Positions 37,760 through 48,543 of a stretch of 64,000 nt of DNA are shown piece by piece (the first letter of the stretch is position 1; every line of letters begins with the position of its first letter). The position numbers and the translations under genes were made by a program. The stretch lies in the NCBI GenBank assembly GCA_911810475.1, contig OU461276.1:1600001-1664000 (forward strand), in the 5' to 3' direction. Source of the DNA: Candidatus Celerinatantimonas neptuna. Lineage in GTDB: Bacteria; Pseudomonadota; Gammaproteobacteria; Enterobacterales; Celerinatantimonadaceae. The notes under the pieces were generated by a model, which was not told the DNA's origin, made no database searches, and saw only the letters and a program-made list of their open reading frames with translations.

Positions 37760-39853
37760 ATGGCACCGATCATGATCAAACCCGGACGAAGTTATCCTCT
37801 TGGGGCCTGTGTTGAGTCGTCTGGTGTGAATTTTTGTCTTTACAGTAAATCAGCAACGCATGTTACGTTACTGCTCTTTCGTTCAATTAACAGTAAGAAA
37901 CCTTATCAATGTATCCCTTTTGACCCCCAAACCAATAAGACAGATGCTTATTGGCATATTTTTGTTGAAGGTGTGAAGTCTGGTGCCTTATATGGGTATC
38001 GTGTTGATGGACCTTATGAACCTCACCGCGGAATGCGGTTTGATAAAAGTAAAGTATTAGTTGATCCATATGCGAGTGAAATTCGCTTTCCTAAGAATTA
38101 TTCCCGTAATCGTTATAGTAACCTGAATTTTTCAACGGAGAATTGCGCTGTTAAATCAGTTGCACTGGAAAAAGATAACTTTGACTGGAAAGATTCAAAT
38201 GCCATTCATCGTTCACTTGCGGATACGGTGATTTATGAGATGCATGTCGGGGGGTTTACTAAACACTCTAACTCTGGCGTTTCTAAAGAGAAGCGTGGGA
38301 CTTATGCTGGAGTGATTGAGAAGATCCCTTACCTGACTCAATTAGGGATTACTGCAGTTGAGTTACTCCCGGTTGCACAATTTGACCTCCATGATGCGGC
38401 GCAAGGGAAAACCAATTATTGGGGATATTGTCCTGTTGGCTTTTTTGCGCCACATACAGGGTATAGCTCTGATCAGTCCGTGGGCGGGCCGGTTAAAGAG
38501 TTTAAAGAGATGGTCAGAGCCCTTCATAAAGCGAATATAGAAGTCATTATTGATGTCGTTTTCAATCATACGACTGAGGGGAATGAAAATGGGCCAACGC
38601 TGAATCTCAGAGGACTTGAAAACGACACATATTACATGCTTGATAATAATGATTATCAAAGCTACAGCAATTACAGTGGTTGTGGAAACACATGTAATAC
38701 CAATAACTCTATTGTCCGTCGAATGATTCGTGATGCCTTGCATTATTGGGTAACTGAGATGCATGTTGATGGATTCCGGTTCGATTTGGCATCTGTGATG
38801 ACCCGTAATTCTCAAGGGGAGGTGTTAAGTGATCCCCCATTATTATGGTCCATAGATTCTGATCCGATTTTAGCCGGTTCGAAGATTATTGCTGAAGCCT
38901 GGGATGCCGGTGGACTTTATCAGGTCGGTCAGTTTGTCGGAGACCGATGGAATGAATGGAACGGTTTGTTTCGTGACGATGTCAGGGCATTTATGCGGGG
39001 TGATGATGGTCGGGTTGAAGCTTTTACTCATCGCCTGCTTGGTAGCCCCGATTTGTATTATGATGAACATCATACGCCACAGCGTTCGATTAATTTTATT
39101 ACCGCACACGATGGTTTTACTCTTAATGATTTAGTGAGTTATAACCAGAAACATAATTATAAAAATGGTGAATGTAATCGGGACGGTGATAACCATAATC
39201 TAAGCTATAACTTTGGTATTGAAGGGCCAACCGACAATCTAAAAATTAAAGAGCAACGTTTACGCCAAATGAAAAATTTTATGGTGATTACTCTGCTTTC
39301 ATTAGGAACGCCGATGATTACCATGGGTGATGAAGTGGGACGCACACAATATGGTAATAATAATGCGTATTGTCAGGACAGTGATCTAAGTTGGTTTGAC
39401 TGGCATTTGTTAGAAAAAAATAGTGAGTTATTACGGTTTGTTCAAAAACTCATTGATTTTCGGTTTCGTGAAGCAGCGCTAGAAAAACGAATTCACAAGA
39501 CTTTAAGTGATGTTTTAAATGATAGCCGGATCGAATGGCATGGCGTTAAAGTGAATCAGCCTGATAAATCACACAGTTCTCACTCGATAGCACTTTCCTA
39601 TGCGTTACCTTATAGCCATGAGCAGCTTTATTTTGCGATTAATGCATATTGGGAAGCGTTAACATTTGAGTTGCCAAAATTGTTGTCAGGACAACATTGG
39701 AGCCAGGTCATTGATACGGCTGCTAGGTATCCTGATGATATTTATGATCTTCGTTATGGTCGTCCACTAAAAGCATTAACGTTAGATGTTGAGCCCCGCT
39801 CTATTAGGGTGCTAGTGGCAGATCGGGATGTAAATAACCTCAACTCGGGATAA
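37760..39853 (+). CDS. glgX: Glycogen debranching enzyme (isoamylase type)
   Basis: A 697-aa GH13 enzyme. A CBM48 domain comes first (GVNFCLYSKSATHVTLLLF, about 21-39). The catalytic barrel motifs follow: DVVFNHT, DGFRFDLAS (nucleophile Asp), KIIAEAWDAGG (acid/base Glu) and ITAHDGFTL (third Asp). GlgX removes short branches left by glycogen phosphorylase. It stands alone, not in a glg operon. The last six codons and stop (NLNSG then TAA) are supplied by repeat copy 2, so the original C-terminus has been replaced. ATG 37760 follows AAGGGG; ATG 37742 is less likely. Confidence 0.9.
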   Translation: MAPIMIKPGRSYPLGACVESSGVNFCLYSKSATHVTLLLFRSINSKKPYQCIPFDPQTNKTDAYWHIFVEGVKSGALYGYRVDGPYEPHRGMRFDKSKVLVDPYASEIRFPKNYSRNRYSNLNFSTENCAVKSVALEKDNFDWKDSNAIHRSLADTVIYEMHVGGFTKHSNSGVSKEKRGTYAGVIEKIPYLTQLGITAVELLPVAQFDLHDAAQGKTNYWGYCPVGFFAPHTGYSSDQSVGGPVKEFKEMVRALHKANIEVIIDVVFNHTTEGNENGPTLNLRGLENDTYYMLDNNDYQSYSNYSGCGNTCNTNNSIVRRMIRDALHYWVTEMHVDGFRFDLASVMTRNSQGEVLSDPPLLWSIDSDPILAGSKIIAEAWDAGGLYQVGQFVGDRWNEWNGLFRDDVRAFMRGDDGRVEAFTHRLLGSPDLYYDEHHTPQRSINFITAHDGFTLNDLVSYNQKHNYKNGECNRDGDNHNLSYNFGIEGPTDNLKIKEQRLRQMKNFMVITLLSLGTPMITMGDEVGRTQYGNNNAYCQDSDLSWFDWHLLEKNSELLRFVQKLIDFRFREAALEKRIHKTLSDVLNDSRIEWHGVKVNQPDKSHSSHSIALSYALPYSHEQLYFAINAYWEALTFELPKLLSGQHWSQVIDTAARYPDDIYDLRYGRPLKALTLDVEPRSIRVLVADRDVNNLNSG

Positions 39854-40031
39854 GAAAGCCTTTTCTGATAAGGATTAAAGTCGATTCCGGCGTTAAATCC
39901 GCTTGCCATAGAATGACTATGGCGGCTCATATTTGCCTTGAACTCGACTTTCAATCCTACATCAGAAAACAAGACTGACCCATCATGAATCAATTGTTAT
40001 TTATTGTGACTTCTTATCCCGAGTTGAGGTT
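39836..40031. repeat. Palindromic dispersed repeat, copy 2 (196 bp, longest form)
   Basis: The outer arms AACCTCAACTCGGGATAAG and CTTATCCCGAGTTGAGGTT are perfect inverses. An inner pair of arms (CTGATAAGGATTAAAGTCGA and TCGACTTTCAATCCTACATCAG) and a central hairpin (GCCATAG / CTATGGC) complete a multi-level palindrome. It fills the gap between convergent glgX and polB and overlaps both stop codons. Confidence 0.92.
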
Positions 40032-42372
40032 AGAAAAGCCCTATTTGAGCGCTGATGATATGGTCGAAATCTAGATTAATAAATGGGAGAAGTGAGTCCG
40101 CTACTGGTTTAAGTTGCTTATCGATATAATGTTGATAATCCGGTAAGGCATTTTGATATTCTAAAGTCTGGGGCCCGTTTCGAGTGATTAAATAACTAAC
40201 CCATCCTTTATTCTGATAGCGTAACGCTTTGTCATTTTTCTTATTTTGCTCATCTGCCTCGCGAGCTGCTCTGACGTGTGGTGGAATATTCTTTTGGTAT
40301 TCAGCGAGTTTTCTGCGAAGACGTTTACGATAGATTAACTGATGATCGCGTTTTCCTTGTCTGGTTTGTTCAACAATATCCTGGATCATTGAACTTGGGT
40401 CCTGATCGTCAAATACCAGTTGATAGAGTTCGCTTTGAAATTGTTTAGCGAGTTCTGTCCAGTCGCTTCGCACGGTTTCCAACCCTTTAAAGACAATCTT
40501 ATGGTTAGAAAGTAATCCTGCATATCGCTTTTTGCTGCCGGCTTCAGAACCGCGGATAGTTGGCATATGAAACCGCTGATAATGTGTTTCAAATTCAAGC
40601 TCTAATGCGCACTCCAGATTGAAGCTCTCCTGTATAGTCCGTTGCCAATTTTGGTTAATCTGTTGCTCGAGATCTTTTCCTAATGCCGATGCTTGTTCAG
40701 TAGTATAACCTGGCCCTAACAGAACGAATGTTGAATCTGTGTCTCCATAGATCACTTCATATCCGGAATCTTGTATCCACTTCGCGGTTTGTTGCATAAT
40801 TTCATGGCCGCGCATTGTGATTGAGCTGGCGAGTCTTTGATCGTAAAACCGGCATCCTCCAGACCCTAAGACACCATAAAAGCTATTCATCAGAATTTTA
40901 ATGGCATGGGAGCGCGCACTATCTTTAGCTTGTTTGGCAATATCTCGTTGCTGCCATAATTGACGGATGATCTCTGGGAGAAAATTTTTGTCTCTGGAAA
41001 ATTTTGCGCCAAGGAAGCCATCAATCGCATGATCTGGGTGGGCGATACCTTCGATTAATCCCATCGGATCGATTTTGAACGTGCGAATAATAGAAGGATA
41101 CAGACTCTTGAAATCAAGAACCAGAACATTGTGATAAAGCCCTGGTTTAGAGTCCATGACGTATCCTCCCGGGCTTGCTAACCCCCCGCCGACAGGAAGA
41201 TTAGGAGCGATATAGCCAGCTCTGTGAATTTTCGGGAGATAAACATTGGTAAAAGCCGCAACACTGCCACCGTTTCGATCTAAGTCTAGCCCTGTTAATT
41301 GACTGCGCAGACATAGAAAATCGATGATCTGTGTTTTCGCAAAAATATCCTCAACCAGTTGACAATCTTCCAGATTATAGGCAGCCAGCTGTGGTTTATT
41401 ATGATGAAAATTATGCTCTATTTCTGCCAGTCGTTGCTCAGGAGCTTCGGTGAGCTTGCCTCGTCCTAATAATTGTTGGGCAACCTGTTCCAGGCTGAAG
41501 CTATCAAATTGGTAGGTTGCCGTTTTTAATGCATCGATGCCATCAATGACGACTCTGCCGGGGATGGTAATGAACCCTTGTCGGTTACCATTGGAATCTT
41601 TCCAGCGGGCTAGCGTTTTCCCCCGGCCAATACGAAGAGGAAGCTGGCAGGCTGCTGCTCGTTTGATTAATAGTTGGCAGTCAAATTGAATCACATTCCA
41701 ACCGATGAGTAGGTCAGGGTCCAATTTGTTAATCCACATCATGAATTGTTGTAATAACATTTTTTCATGGGCGACCCATTCAATGTCCGTGTCTGCAGGT
41801 TGAGCGGTGCCGATCATCAATACTTTCTGGACGCCGCAACCACTTAAACCGATGCTATATAGATGACCATGACGTGAGCACTCAAGATCAAATGATAGTG
41901 TCTTGAGTGTGGGGGCATGGGCCTGACTATGGCGCAGTTTTACATGTTTAAATTCTGTATAACCATTATGCACAAAAGGTTGTCCATAGAATTCGATTGA
42001 TCCATAGGCAAAACGCTCCATTAGGTAGCGTTCGTGTAACCTGATGTCACTTTCATAGTGATTGATCTGTCTGGCTGATAGCTGTTCTCTGGCACGATAG
42101 AAGTCATGGATGGTTTCGAAGTAAATAGCTTCAGCTGTTTTATGTTCAAATGTTTGATGGGTCAGTAACTTGGTAGAAAATGAAATGGTGAGTTCATTGA
42201 AAATCTGGATTACTTGTGATTCATCTTGCTGATGAATAAAAAGCAATGGTTTTTCATTGCTGATGAGTAGCTTTGCCGGACCTTGTTCTGTGGCAACCCA
42301 AAGTTCAATAATGGGGTTATGCTGCAGGTCATAGCTATTCCGGTTTAGTAGAAAGCCGTGTTGTAATTCCAC
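40030..42372 (-). CDS. polB: DNA polymerase II (family B)
   Basis: A 780-aa B-family polymerase. The 3'-5' exonuclease motif Exo I is FDLECSRHGHLYSIGL (about 158-173) and Exo II NVIQFDCQLL. The polymerase motifs are DFKSLYPSIIRTFKIDP (motif A), KILMNSFYGVLGSGGCRFYD (motif B) and YGDTDSTFVLL (motif C, catalytic Asp pair). Pol II is an SOS-linked polymerase for replication restart and lesion bypass in E. coli. The TAA stop uses bases of repeat copy 2. Confidence 0.94.
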   Translation of the reverse strand: MELQHGFLLNRNSYDLQHNPIIELWVATEQGPAKLLISNEKPLLFIHQQDESQVIQIFNELTISFSTKLLTHQTFEHKTAEAIYFETIHDFYRAREQLSARQINHYESDIRLHERYLMERFAYGSIEFYGQPFVHNGYTEFKHVKLRHSQAHAPTLKTLSFDLECSRHGHLYSIGLSGCGVQKVLMIGTAQPADTDIEWVAHEKMLLQQFMMWINKLDPDLLIGWNVIQFDCQLLIKRAAACQLPLRIGRGKTLARWKDSNGNRQGFITIPGRVVIDGIDALKTATYQFDSFSLEQVAQQLLGRGKLTEAPEQRLAEIEHNFHHNKPQLAAYNLEDCQLVEDIFAKTQIIDFLCLRSQLTGLDLDRNGGSVAAFTNVYLPKIHRAGYIAPNLPVGGGLASPGGYVMDSKPGLYHNVLVLDFKSLYPSIIRTFKIDPMGLIEGIAHPDHAIDGFLGAKFSRDKNFLPEIIRQLWQQRDIAKQAKDSARSHAIKILMNSFYGVLGSGGCRFYDQRLASSITMRGHEIMQQTAKWIQDSGYEVIYGDTDSTFVLLGPGYTTEQASALGKDLEQQINQNWQRTIQESFNLECALELEFETHYQRFHMPTIRGSEAGSKKRYAGLLSNHKIVFKGLETVRSDWTELAKQFQSELYQLVFDDQDPSSMIQDIVEQTRQGKRDHQLIYRKRLRRKLAEYQKNIPPHVRAAREADEQNKKNDKALRYQNKGWVSYLITRNGPQTLEYQNALPDYQHYIDKQLKPVADSLLPFINLDFDHIISAQIGLF

Positions 42373-42504
42373 AGTGTTCAGCCAGAGTTGAATGAGTCAA
42401 TACAGGTATTATACCTGAGTCTATAAGTGAGTACGCGGGATGCATTTCTTCTTTAAAAGAAACATTATTATCAAAAGAGTGTGGCAAATATTAAAGAGAA
42501 TTGT

Positions 42505-44139
42505 TTAAGTGTGTTTAAACTGATTGAGTTGTTCGATACTCATTGGTTGGCTGAAAAACCAGCCTTGTTGGCTGAAAACTCCGAGGTTTTTTAGGATTTT
42601 GGATTGTTCAATAGTTTCGACGCCTTCTGCAACGATATGAATTTTCAGTAATTTTCCAAGATGGATGATGCTTCTTAATACCGGCGGCCTAGCTGTTTCT
42701 GTTCCCATATCAGCGATAAACATCTGGTCGATTTTGATAATATCAATAGGAAAGCGTTGTAGATAACTTAAACTGGAATAGCCTGTTCCAAAGTCATCAA
42801 TAGCGATTTGAACACCAGCTTGGCGCAGTATAAATAGATTCCTCTCTATTTCAGGGTGTTTTTCGATCATTTCTTGCTCTGTGAGTTCGATAACCAGTGT
42901 TCCTAAGTGTTGCTGAATGTTGATAAGTAGTCGGAGTATATGAGGTATGGTCAGTTGGTGGGCGAGAACATTTACGTTAATCTTTAATTTGGGCGATTTT
43001 TTAATGATTGTAGAAAGCTGAGTGGGCAGCTGTTTGAGCTGTACTTCGAGCAGTGCGTTGATCAGCCGGTAATGGATAATTTCGTGTAAAAAATGAATGG
43101 GTGTTACCAGGTCCCCTTCAGATGGTTGCCAGCGGACCAGCACTTCGATTCCCTCCAGGCAATTTTCCTGAGTGTTATAGATAGGCTGAAAATAGTTGAT
43201 AAATTCATGATGTTTAAGAGCCCGCTTCAAGATATGTTTTCGGTTATTCAGATGGCGTTGTACATAATGGGTGCTCATAGCTCCTATGATGAAACATAGA
43301 ATTGAGGAGCTAATCGATATGAGTCCTAAGTAGGATATGACAGATTTTGGCTCTAAATCCTGTGATATATAAAGGGTGATCTGCTTTAACGATGTGAGTG
43401 GGGCCGCGTAGTAAAAAAACTGGTGATCCAGATGTTCAGCTGTCCCTTGAACAGGGTGTCGGATTGGCAGAGGGTGGTGTGCCAGATCTGTTGTAGCTAA
43501 ATGAATGTGATCTGTTTTTCCTTTCTGCTGGAGCAGAGGCGCTAATGTTTGGCTATTGAGTAATGCAATCTGAAGATGAGATGAAAGTATCTTTTTGAGT
43601 TGCTCTAAAGGGAGCCATGCATATAGTACATCGCGTTTTGATATTCCCCAGCTCAATAACATTACTTTTTTTTGCACGGTCATCAATGTCATGGGGCCAT
43701 ATATGGCCATCTCTTCGACTCGGTTATGTTGATAAGGGAATTGTCTGAGCCCTGAATAATGTCCCCAACTGGTACATTTTAATTGACCTTTTGAATTAGC
43801 AAGTCCGAATACGGCGATGTTGGAATTCTCAAACTGTAATTGTCTCAGGTGCAGAATATCTTGAGTATTACATGCTGTTGATAATCCTTTGGCCTGACGC
43901 ATCAGGTTCCTCAAATCAGTGATTCGGGTGTCCAGATTTTGATAGAGCAGCTGGGCCTGTTGTCGCCATTTATTGAGAGTGTTTTGCTGAACATGGTGAT
44001 GGTAGAGCAACAAAAAGCAGATGATAAATAAAATCGCAGTACAAAATCCAATCATTACAGGGGGTATAAAAAGCTTGATTAAGTTTTTGAATCGCACTTT
44101 AAAATCCCCGGTTGTTTTATGCTCACTAACATTAAGCAT
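42505..44139 (-). CDS. CSS-motif/EAL-domain cyclic-di-GMP phosphodiesterase
   Basis: A 544-aa inner-membrane protein. Helix 1 (about 25-48) and helix 2 (about 265-290) frame a periplasmic CSS-type domain with conserved cysteines (STACNTQD and LKCTSWGHYS), like PdeC-type enzymes whose activity depends on disulfide state. The EAL domain (about 300-540) keeps the key motifs: EVLVRW in place of EALLRW, NVNVLAHQL, ELTEQEM, IDDFGTGYSSLSYL, KIDQMF and VAEGVET. It should therefore hydrolyse c-di-GMP. It sits in the same direction as pgi and polB but with separate gaps. Confidence 0.88.
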   Translation of the reverse strand: MLNVSEHKTTGDFKVRFKNLIKLFIPPVMIGFCTAILFIICFLLLYHHHVQQNTLNKWRQQAQLLYQNLDTRITDLRNLMRQAKGLSTACNTQDILHLRQLQFENSNIAVFGLANSKGQLKCTSWGHYSGLRQFPYQHNRVEEMAIYGPMTLMTVQKKVMLLSWGISKRDVLYAWLPLEQLKKILSSHLQIALLNSQTLAPLLQQKGKTDHIHLATTDLAHHPLPIRHPVQGTAEHLDHQFFYYAAPLTSLKQITLYISQDLEPKSVISYLGLISISSSILCFIIGAMSTHYVQRHLNNRKHILKRALKHHEFINYFQPIYNTQENCLEGIEVLVRWQPSEGDLVTPIHFLHEIIHYRLINALLEVQLKQLPTQLSTIIKKSPKLKINVNVLAHQLTIPHILRLLINIQQHLGTLVIELTEQEMIEKHPEIERNLFILRQAGVQIAIDDFGTGYSSLSYLQRFPIDIIKIDQMFIADMGTETARPPVLRSIIHLGKLLKIHIVAEGVETIEQSKILKNLGVFSQQGWFFSQPMSIEQLNQFKHT

Positions 44140-44254
44140 ATCAGAAGGTCACGGGATTGGTTGTGGAACCATTGAAAAAGAAGCGATTTTTTAAGGAAAG
44201 TTTAGGGTGTGTTGACGATTGGTGATAATTCTTGCAGAGCTTTGCTGTTTATTT

Positions 44255-44382
44255 AACCTCAACTCGGGATAAGAAAGCCTTTTCTGATAGGGATTAAAGT
44301 TTAAATCTCACATCAAAAAACAAGACTGACATATCATGAATCAATCGTTATTCATTGTGACTTCTTATCTCGAGTTGAGGTT
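44255..44382. repeat. Palindromic dispersed repeat, copy 3 (128 bp)
   Basis: Same ends as copy 2 (AACCTCAACTCGGGATA and TATCTCGAGTTGAGGTT), with the central hairpin and part of the inner arms missing. It lies between the EAL gene and pgi, about 115 bp upstream of the EAL start codon. Confidence 0.9.
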
Positions 44383-44620
44383 ATTTAGACAAGGCAGTTC
44401 TGTGTCGTTTAACCATCTACACAATCAGGACTTGAGGATGAACAAAACTCAACTGCTAAACGTTAATACGCCCTAGAGATTTGTTATCGGGACCATATTT
44501 GCATCATCATACAGTTATGGCTCCGATTTTATGTGTCAGAACAAGCGGTAGAAAAGCCATCACCAAATATCCCTCAATCAGTGATTGTGGTTTTATGGTG
44601 ATGGTTTAAACCTTGGTTGA
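44383..44620. other. Intergenic region pgi 3' side
   Basis: No gene recognised. It lies between repeat copy 3 and the pgi stop; a terminator for pgi is expected, but no strong stem with a T run is obvious. Confidence 0.3.
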
Positions 44621-46273
44621 TTAACGCCATTTTTTAAATGTGTTAATCAACCCGTTTGTTGAGTCGTCATGGCTGGTGATTTCGATATTATTGCTTAATT
44701 CGGGTAAAATTTTGTTTGCGAGTTGTTTCCCTAATTCCACTCCCCACTGATCAAATGTGAAAATATTCCAAATAACGCCCTGAACAAAGATTTTATGTTC
44801 ATATAAGGCAATTAATGCGCCTAAGCTACGTGGTGTTATTTTTTTCAGAAGGATCGAATTGGTTGGATGGTTGCCTTTAAAAACTTTAAAGGGAATGAGT
44901 TGAGCGACTTCTTCAGCTGATTTCCCCTGAGCTGCAAATTCAGCTTCAACCGTTTTTGCATCTTTACCAAATGCCAGTGCCTGCGTTTGTGCAAAGAAAT
45001 TAGATAGCAATTTGCTGTGGTGATCAGAGAGTGGATTATGAGTCTGAGCCGGAGCGATGAAATCAGCCGGGATTAATTTTGTACCCTGATGAATCAGCTG
45101 ATAGAAAGCATGTTGTCCGTTTGTACCCGGTTCTCCCCAAATAATTGGTCCGGTCTGATAATCGACAGGGTTACCATTGCGATCGACATATTTCCCATTT
45201 GATTCCATATCACCTTGTTGGAAATAAGCCGGGAAACGGTGCATATATTGATCGTAAGGAAGAATGGCAACTGTTTCAGAACCGAAGAAATTGTTGTACC
45301 AGATACCGATGAGGCCAAGTAATACCGGGAGATTATCTTTGAATGGTGTGTTGGCAAAGTGCTGATCCATTTCATGAGCACCACTTAACAGTTCTTCGAA
45401 GTTCTCAAAACCAATGCTCAATGCAATCGATAAACCAATAGCTGACCATGATGAATAACGACCGCCGACCCAGTCCCAGAACTCAAACATATTGTTGGTG
45501 TCGATGCCAAATTCAGCTACAGCTTTGCCATTGGTCGATAGTGCTGCGAAATGTTTTGCTACAAAGGCGTCATTTTTGGCTTTTGCGAGAAACCAGTCAC
45601 GGGCACTGTGAGCATTGGTCATTGTTTCCTGAGTGGTAAATGTTTTCGAGGCAATCAGGAATAAGGTTGTTTCAGGATCCAGATGCTTTAATGTTTCAGC
45701 AATATGTGTTCCGTCGACATTAGATACAAAATAGCTGTCAATCTGTTCTTTTTTATACGGTTTAAGGGCTTCTGTGATCATTACCGGCCCTAAATCAGAA
45801 CCACCTATTCCGATATTTACAATACTTTTAATTGTTTTGCCAGTGTAGCCTGTCCATTTGCCACTATGAATTTTTTCACAGAATTGGCGCATTTTATCCA
45901 GTACTGCGTTTACGTGAGGCATGACATCTTCGCCATCAACTGTAACTGGCGTATTGCTTCGGTTTCGCAATGCCGTATGTAAAACTGCTCGACCTTCTGT
46001 TTTGTTGATTTTTTCACCGCTATACATAGCGTTAATAGCTTCGGATAGTTTGCATTGGTCAGCGAGATCAAGAAGTTTTTCTATAGTTTCTTCGGTGATG
46101 ATATTTTTTGAGTAGTCAAGTAGTATCTGATCGCCGAAATAGGCAGTAAATTTATCAAAACGGTTTGGGTCGGCTGAAAATAGCTCTTTTAGATGAGTTT
46201 TGCTCATTTGTTGAAAATGGGCTTGAAGTGCATTCCATGCCGGAGTTGTCTTCGGGTTGATGTTTTCTAGCAT
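44621..46273 (-). CDS. pgi: Glucose-6-phosphate isomerase
   Basis: A 550-aa enzyme with full family length. Signatures include [20 protein letters not shown] (about 148-167), the SIS motif [33 protein letters not shown], and the end [21 protein letters not shown] with PROSITE-type residues. It interconverts glucose-6-phosphate and fructose-6-phosphate. The product of scrB/scrK sugar use and of glgX-dependent glycogen breakdown flows through it. Confidence 0.96.
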   Translation of the reverse strand: MLENINPKTTPAWNALQAHFQQMSKTHLKELFSADPNRFDKFTAYFGDQILLDYSKNIITEETIEKLLDLADQCKLSEAINAMYSGEKINKTEGRAVLHTALRNRSNTPVTVDGEDVMPHVNAVLDKMRQFCEKIHSGKWTGYTGKTIKSIVNIGIGGSDLGPVMITEALKPYKKEQIDSYFVSNVDGTHIAETLKHLDPETTLFLIASKTFTTQETMTNAHSARDWFLAKAKNDAFVAKHFAALSTNGKAVAEFGIDTNNMFEFWDWVGGRYSSWSAIGLSIALSIGFENFEELLSGAHEMDQHFANTPFKDNLPVLLGLIGIWYNNFFGSETVAILPYDQYMHRFPAYFQQGDMESNGKYVDRNGNPVDYQTGPIIWGEPGTNGQHAFYQLIHQGTKLIPADFIAPAQTHNPLSDHHSKLLSNFFAQTQALAFGKDAKTVEAEFAAQGKSAEEVAQLIPFKVFKGNHPTNSILLKKITPRSLGALIALYEHKIFVQGVIWNIFTFDQWGVELGKQLANKILPELSNNIEITSHDDSTNGLINTFKKWR

Positions 46274-47045
46274 ATGTATAATCCAGATACTGATGGTAAG
46301 TTTAGCCGCGCAGTAATCGAGTTTCTGCGGCGAATTTACTTTGCTGGTTGACTATTATGACATTTTTCAGAGTGTTTAGTGTACATATTCTGTGTAATTA
46401 CGTTAGAGGATGATATATCTGGGGAGCTATCCTGAATAGAATCTGGCTTGTTTGAATGAGCTCTAAATTGGTGTGAGACTTGCTATAACAGAGAATATAG
46501 CTTTTTTATATTGATCTTAGAGTCAATTTTAGGTGTCGTAGGTTAAACGCTAAATGCATGATGAGTGTTGTGCATATAATTTATTGTTTTTGGTAACATT
46601 GGCTTTTCATTTTTGGTTAAATATATCTATCCTGTATCAGGAAATAACTGTTAGTGACTGGTGAATTTTTATGATATTTTGCGAAAGGTTGCTGCTTATT
46701 TAATCTGAGTATTTCATCAGAATGAAATACAAGAATGACTGGTGTGGTTTAATCTCATTCGAAAAGATTGTGTTGTGAGCAAAATACTGAGCGTGTTGCT
46801 TTAGAGTTTTATCATGTATCAATGGTCTATGAATTCAATAAGAAAATGCCTTTTGAAAGCCCCTTGAAATTAGAGAATATTGAGTTTGCAAACCTTCTTA
46901 TGTGTTGAGCTGTGTATTTGTTTAAGGTGACAAATTTGTGAGCTGCTTGGCATTTAAATATGTGTTCGATATGGATGAAGTCTTTAACATAAAGCAACGG
47001 TTTTTGTGTCCATTCCATTATCTCTTAGGCTCAGAGTAAACTATT
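46274..47045. other. Long intergenic region pgi / GGDEF gene
   Basis: 772 bp between divergent genes, AT-rich, with no supported ORF. A 63-codon minus-strand ORF (46827-47018) has no recognisable features. It probably holds long leader or promoter regions for both genes. Confidence 0.4.
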
Positions 47046-48188
47046 TTGGTACAAGATAATCTTCTGGTTCGTCAAGAATTAGCTCGTTACTTAGTGCATA
47101 GTAGCCCGGCGGGACTTTGGGTTTGCTTTGTGTATGGCGTATTGTGGGCATTGTTTTTAATTCTTAAAGAAGGAATTATTGGCGGTTGCGTCTGGTTGCT
47201 GGGGTTTCTGATTTTAATATTGGGTATAAGAGCCTGGCTTTTTTTTCAAAAGAAGAATTTCCGATGGGAACATCCCAAACAGATTAATCTGGTTATGTTT
47301 CGGGTCTTATTGATTGGGGGCATTTACCACAGTATTTCTTTACTCTATTTTTACCCCCGATTGACCCCGCTTGGTCAGATCATCAGTTTGCTGTTTATCT
47401 TGGCGATGATTCCTATCATGTCCCTTGCTTTACTGAGTCATCGGACGGGGTTTAATGGTTATTGGTGTCCGATCTTTTTGTCATTACTGGTTTGTCTGAA
47501 TTACCATGATGCTGTTCAGCTGATTATTTATAGTATTTTAATTTTATCGTTAATTGGGGTGAATATTACACAGCGCCATTTATCAAGGTTGTTGCTGGAG
47601 TTGTTTTCCCGTCATGCAGATAGCCAGATTTTAGTGGAAGAATTGCGCCAAAGTAACAAGTTGATGCGTGACCGAAGCGAGCGTGATGAGTTGACGCACC
47701 TGAACAATCGGGCAGTGTTTAATCAGTTAATGGAGCGGTGGTGGAATTTATCGTCGCGTAGCGGCATTTACCTGTGTTTATTGATTATCGATGTTGATTA
47801 TTTCAAGGCCTATAATGATCATTATGGGCATCTGGCCGGAGATGAATGCCTTAAAGATGTTGCTACAGCTTTAGCGCGTTCATTACTACGGGAGGACGAT
47901 GTTGTAGCTAGGTTTGGAGGCGAAGAATTTGTCGTGCTTTTGCCGAATACGACCTTAAATAATGGAGTTCAGGTGGCTAAACGGATTCAAACAGAGTTGA
48001 CTCAATTGGCAAGGCCTCATGAGTATTCTTCTGTATCTAGATTTGTGACCTGTAGTATTGGAATTTGTGCGATGGTAGCAAGGCATGAGAAATCTTCCTT
48101 ACTGTTATTGAAAAAAGCGGATGAAGCACTCTATCAGGCAAAACATGATGGCCGTAATTGTTATCGGATGGCCCCGCGAAGTGACTAA
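47046..48188 (+). CDS. Membrane-bound GGDEF diguanylate cyclase
   Basis: A 380-aa protein. Six or so membrane helices (about 20-180, MASE2-like in layout) are followed by a short coiled coil and a GGDEF domain (about 215-375). The active site is GGEEF, preceded at the right distance by the RxxD inhibitory site (REDD then VVARF). DVDYFKAYNDHYGHLAGDECL is the metal/GTP motif. It should make c-di-GMP with product inhibition. The reading frame starts at TTG 47046 or the adjacent GTG; no ATG lies near the expected N-terminus, so the start is uncertain. Confidence 0.87.
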   Translation: MVQDNLLVRQELARYLVHSSPAGLWVCFVYGVLWALFLILKEGIIGGCVWLLGFLILILGIRAWLFFQKKNFRWEHPKQINLVMFRVLLIGGIYHSISLLYFYPRLTPLGQIISLLFILAMIPIMSLALLSHRTGFNGYWCPIFLSLLVCLNYHDAVQLIIYSILILSLIGVNITQRHLSRLLLELFSRHADSQILVEELRQSNKLMRDRSERDELTHLNNRAVFNQLMERWWNLSSRSGIYLCLLIIDVDYFKAYNDHYGHLAGDECLKDVATALARSLLREDDVVARFGGEEFVVLLPNTTLNNGVQVAKRIQTELTQLARPHEYSSVSRFVTCSIGICAMVARHEKSSLLLLKKADEALYQAKHDGRNCYRMAPRSD

Positions 48189-48273
48189 GGTGTTGTCGTG
48201 GGGTATTAAGAGTCATCGAATCTTAAAACCATATTATTTATGGTATATTTAAAAGATATGTAAAAGGAGGCAG

Positions 48274-48543
48274 ATGATGCAATGCCATCGAATTGAAGAA
48301 TTAATTGAACTTTTGGAACCTGTCTGGCTTGGAAACCAGCAACTGAATCTTGTTGAGATGCTAGACGTATTAGCTAAAGAATCTGGTTTTTCAGGTAAGT
48401 TAACGGATTTGACAGATGATACTTTAATTTATCATCTCAAGATGAAACAAACAGAGAAAGATGAAGTAATTCCCGGGTTGGCAAAAGATTACGAAGATGA
48501 TTTTAAGACCGCTATTCTTAAAGCCCGTGGAATCATTAAGTAG
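48274..48543 (+). CDS. yihD: YihD family protein
   Basis: An 89-aa protein matching the YihD (DUF1040) family over its length ([20 protein letters not shown] ... [20 protein letters not shown]). Function is unknown. It precedes srkA and dsbA, the same order as in E. coli. AAAAGGAGG lies just before two tandem ATG codons (48274 and 48277). Confidence 0.9.
   Translation: MMQCHRIEELIELLEPVWLGNQQLNLVEMLDVLAKESGFSGKLTDLTDDTLIYHLKMKQTEKDEVIPGLAKDYEDDFKTAILKARGIIK

Noticed and set aside
46827-47018. 63-codon minus-strand ORF in the pgi/GGDEF gap
   Set aside because: No motif, no conserved context; kept only as intergenic DNA.
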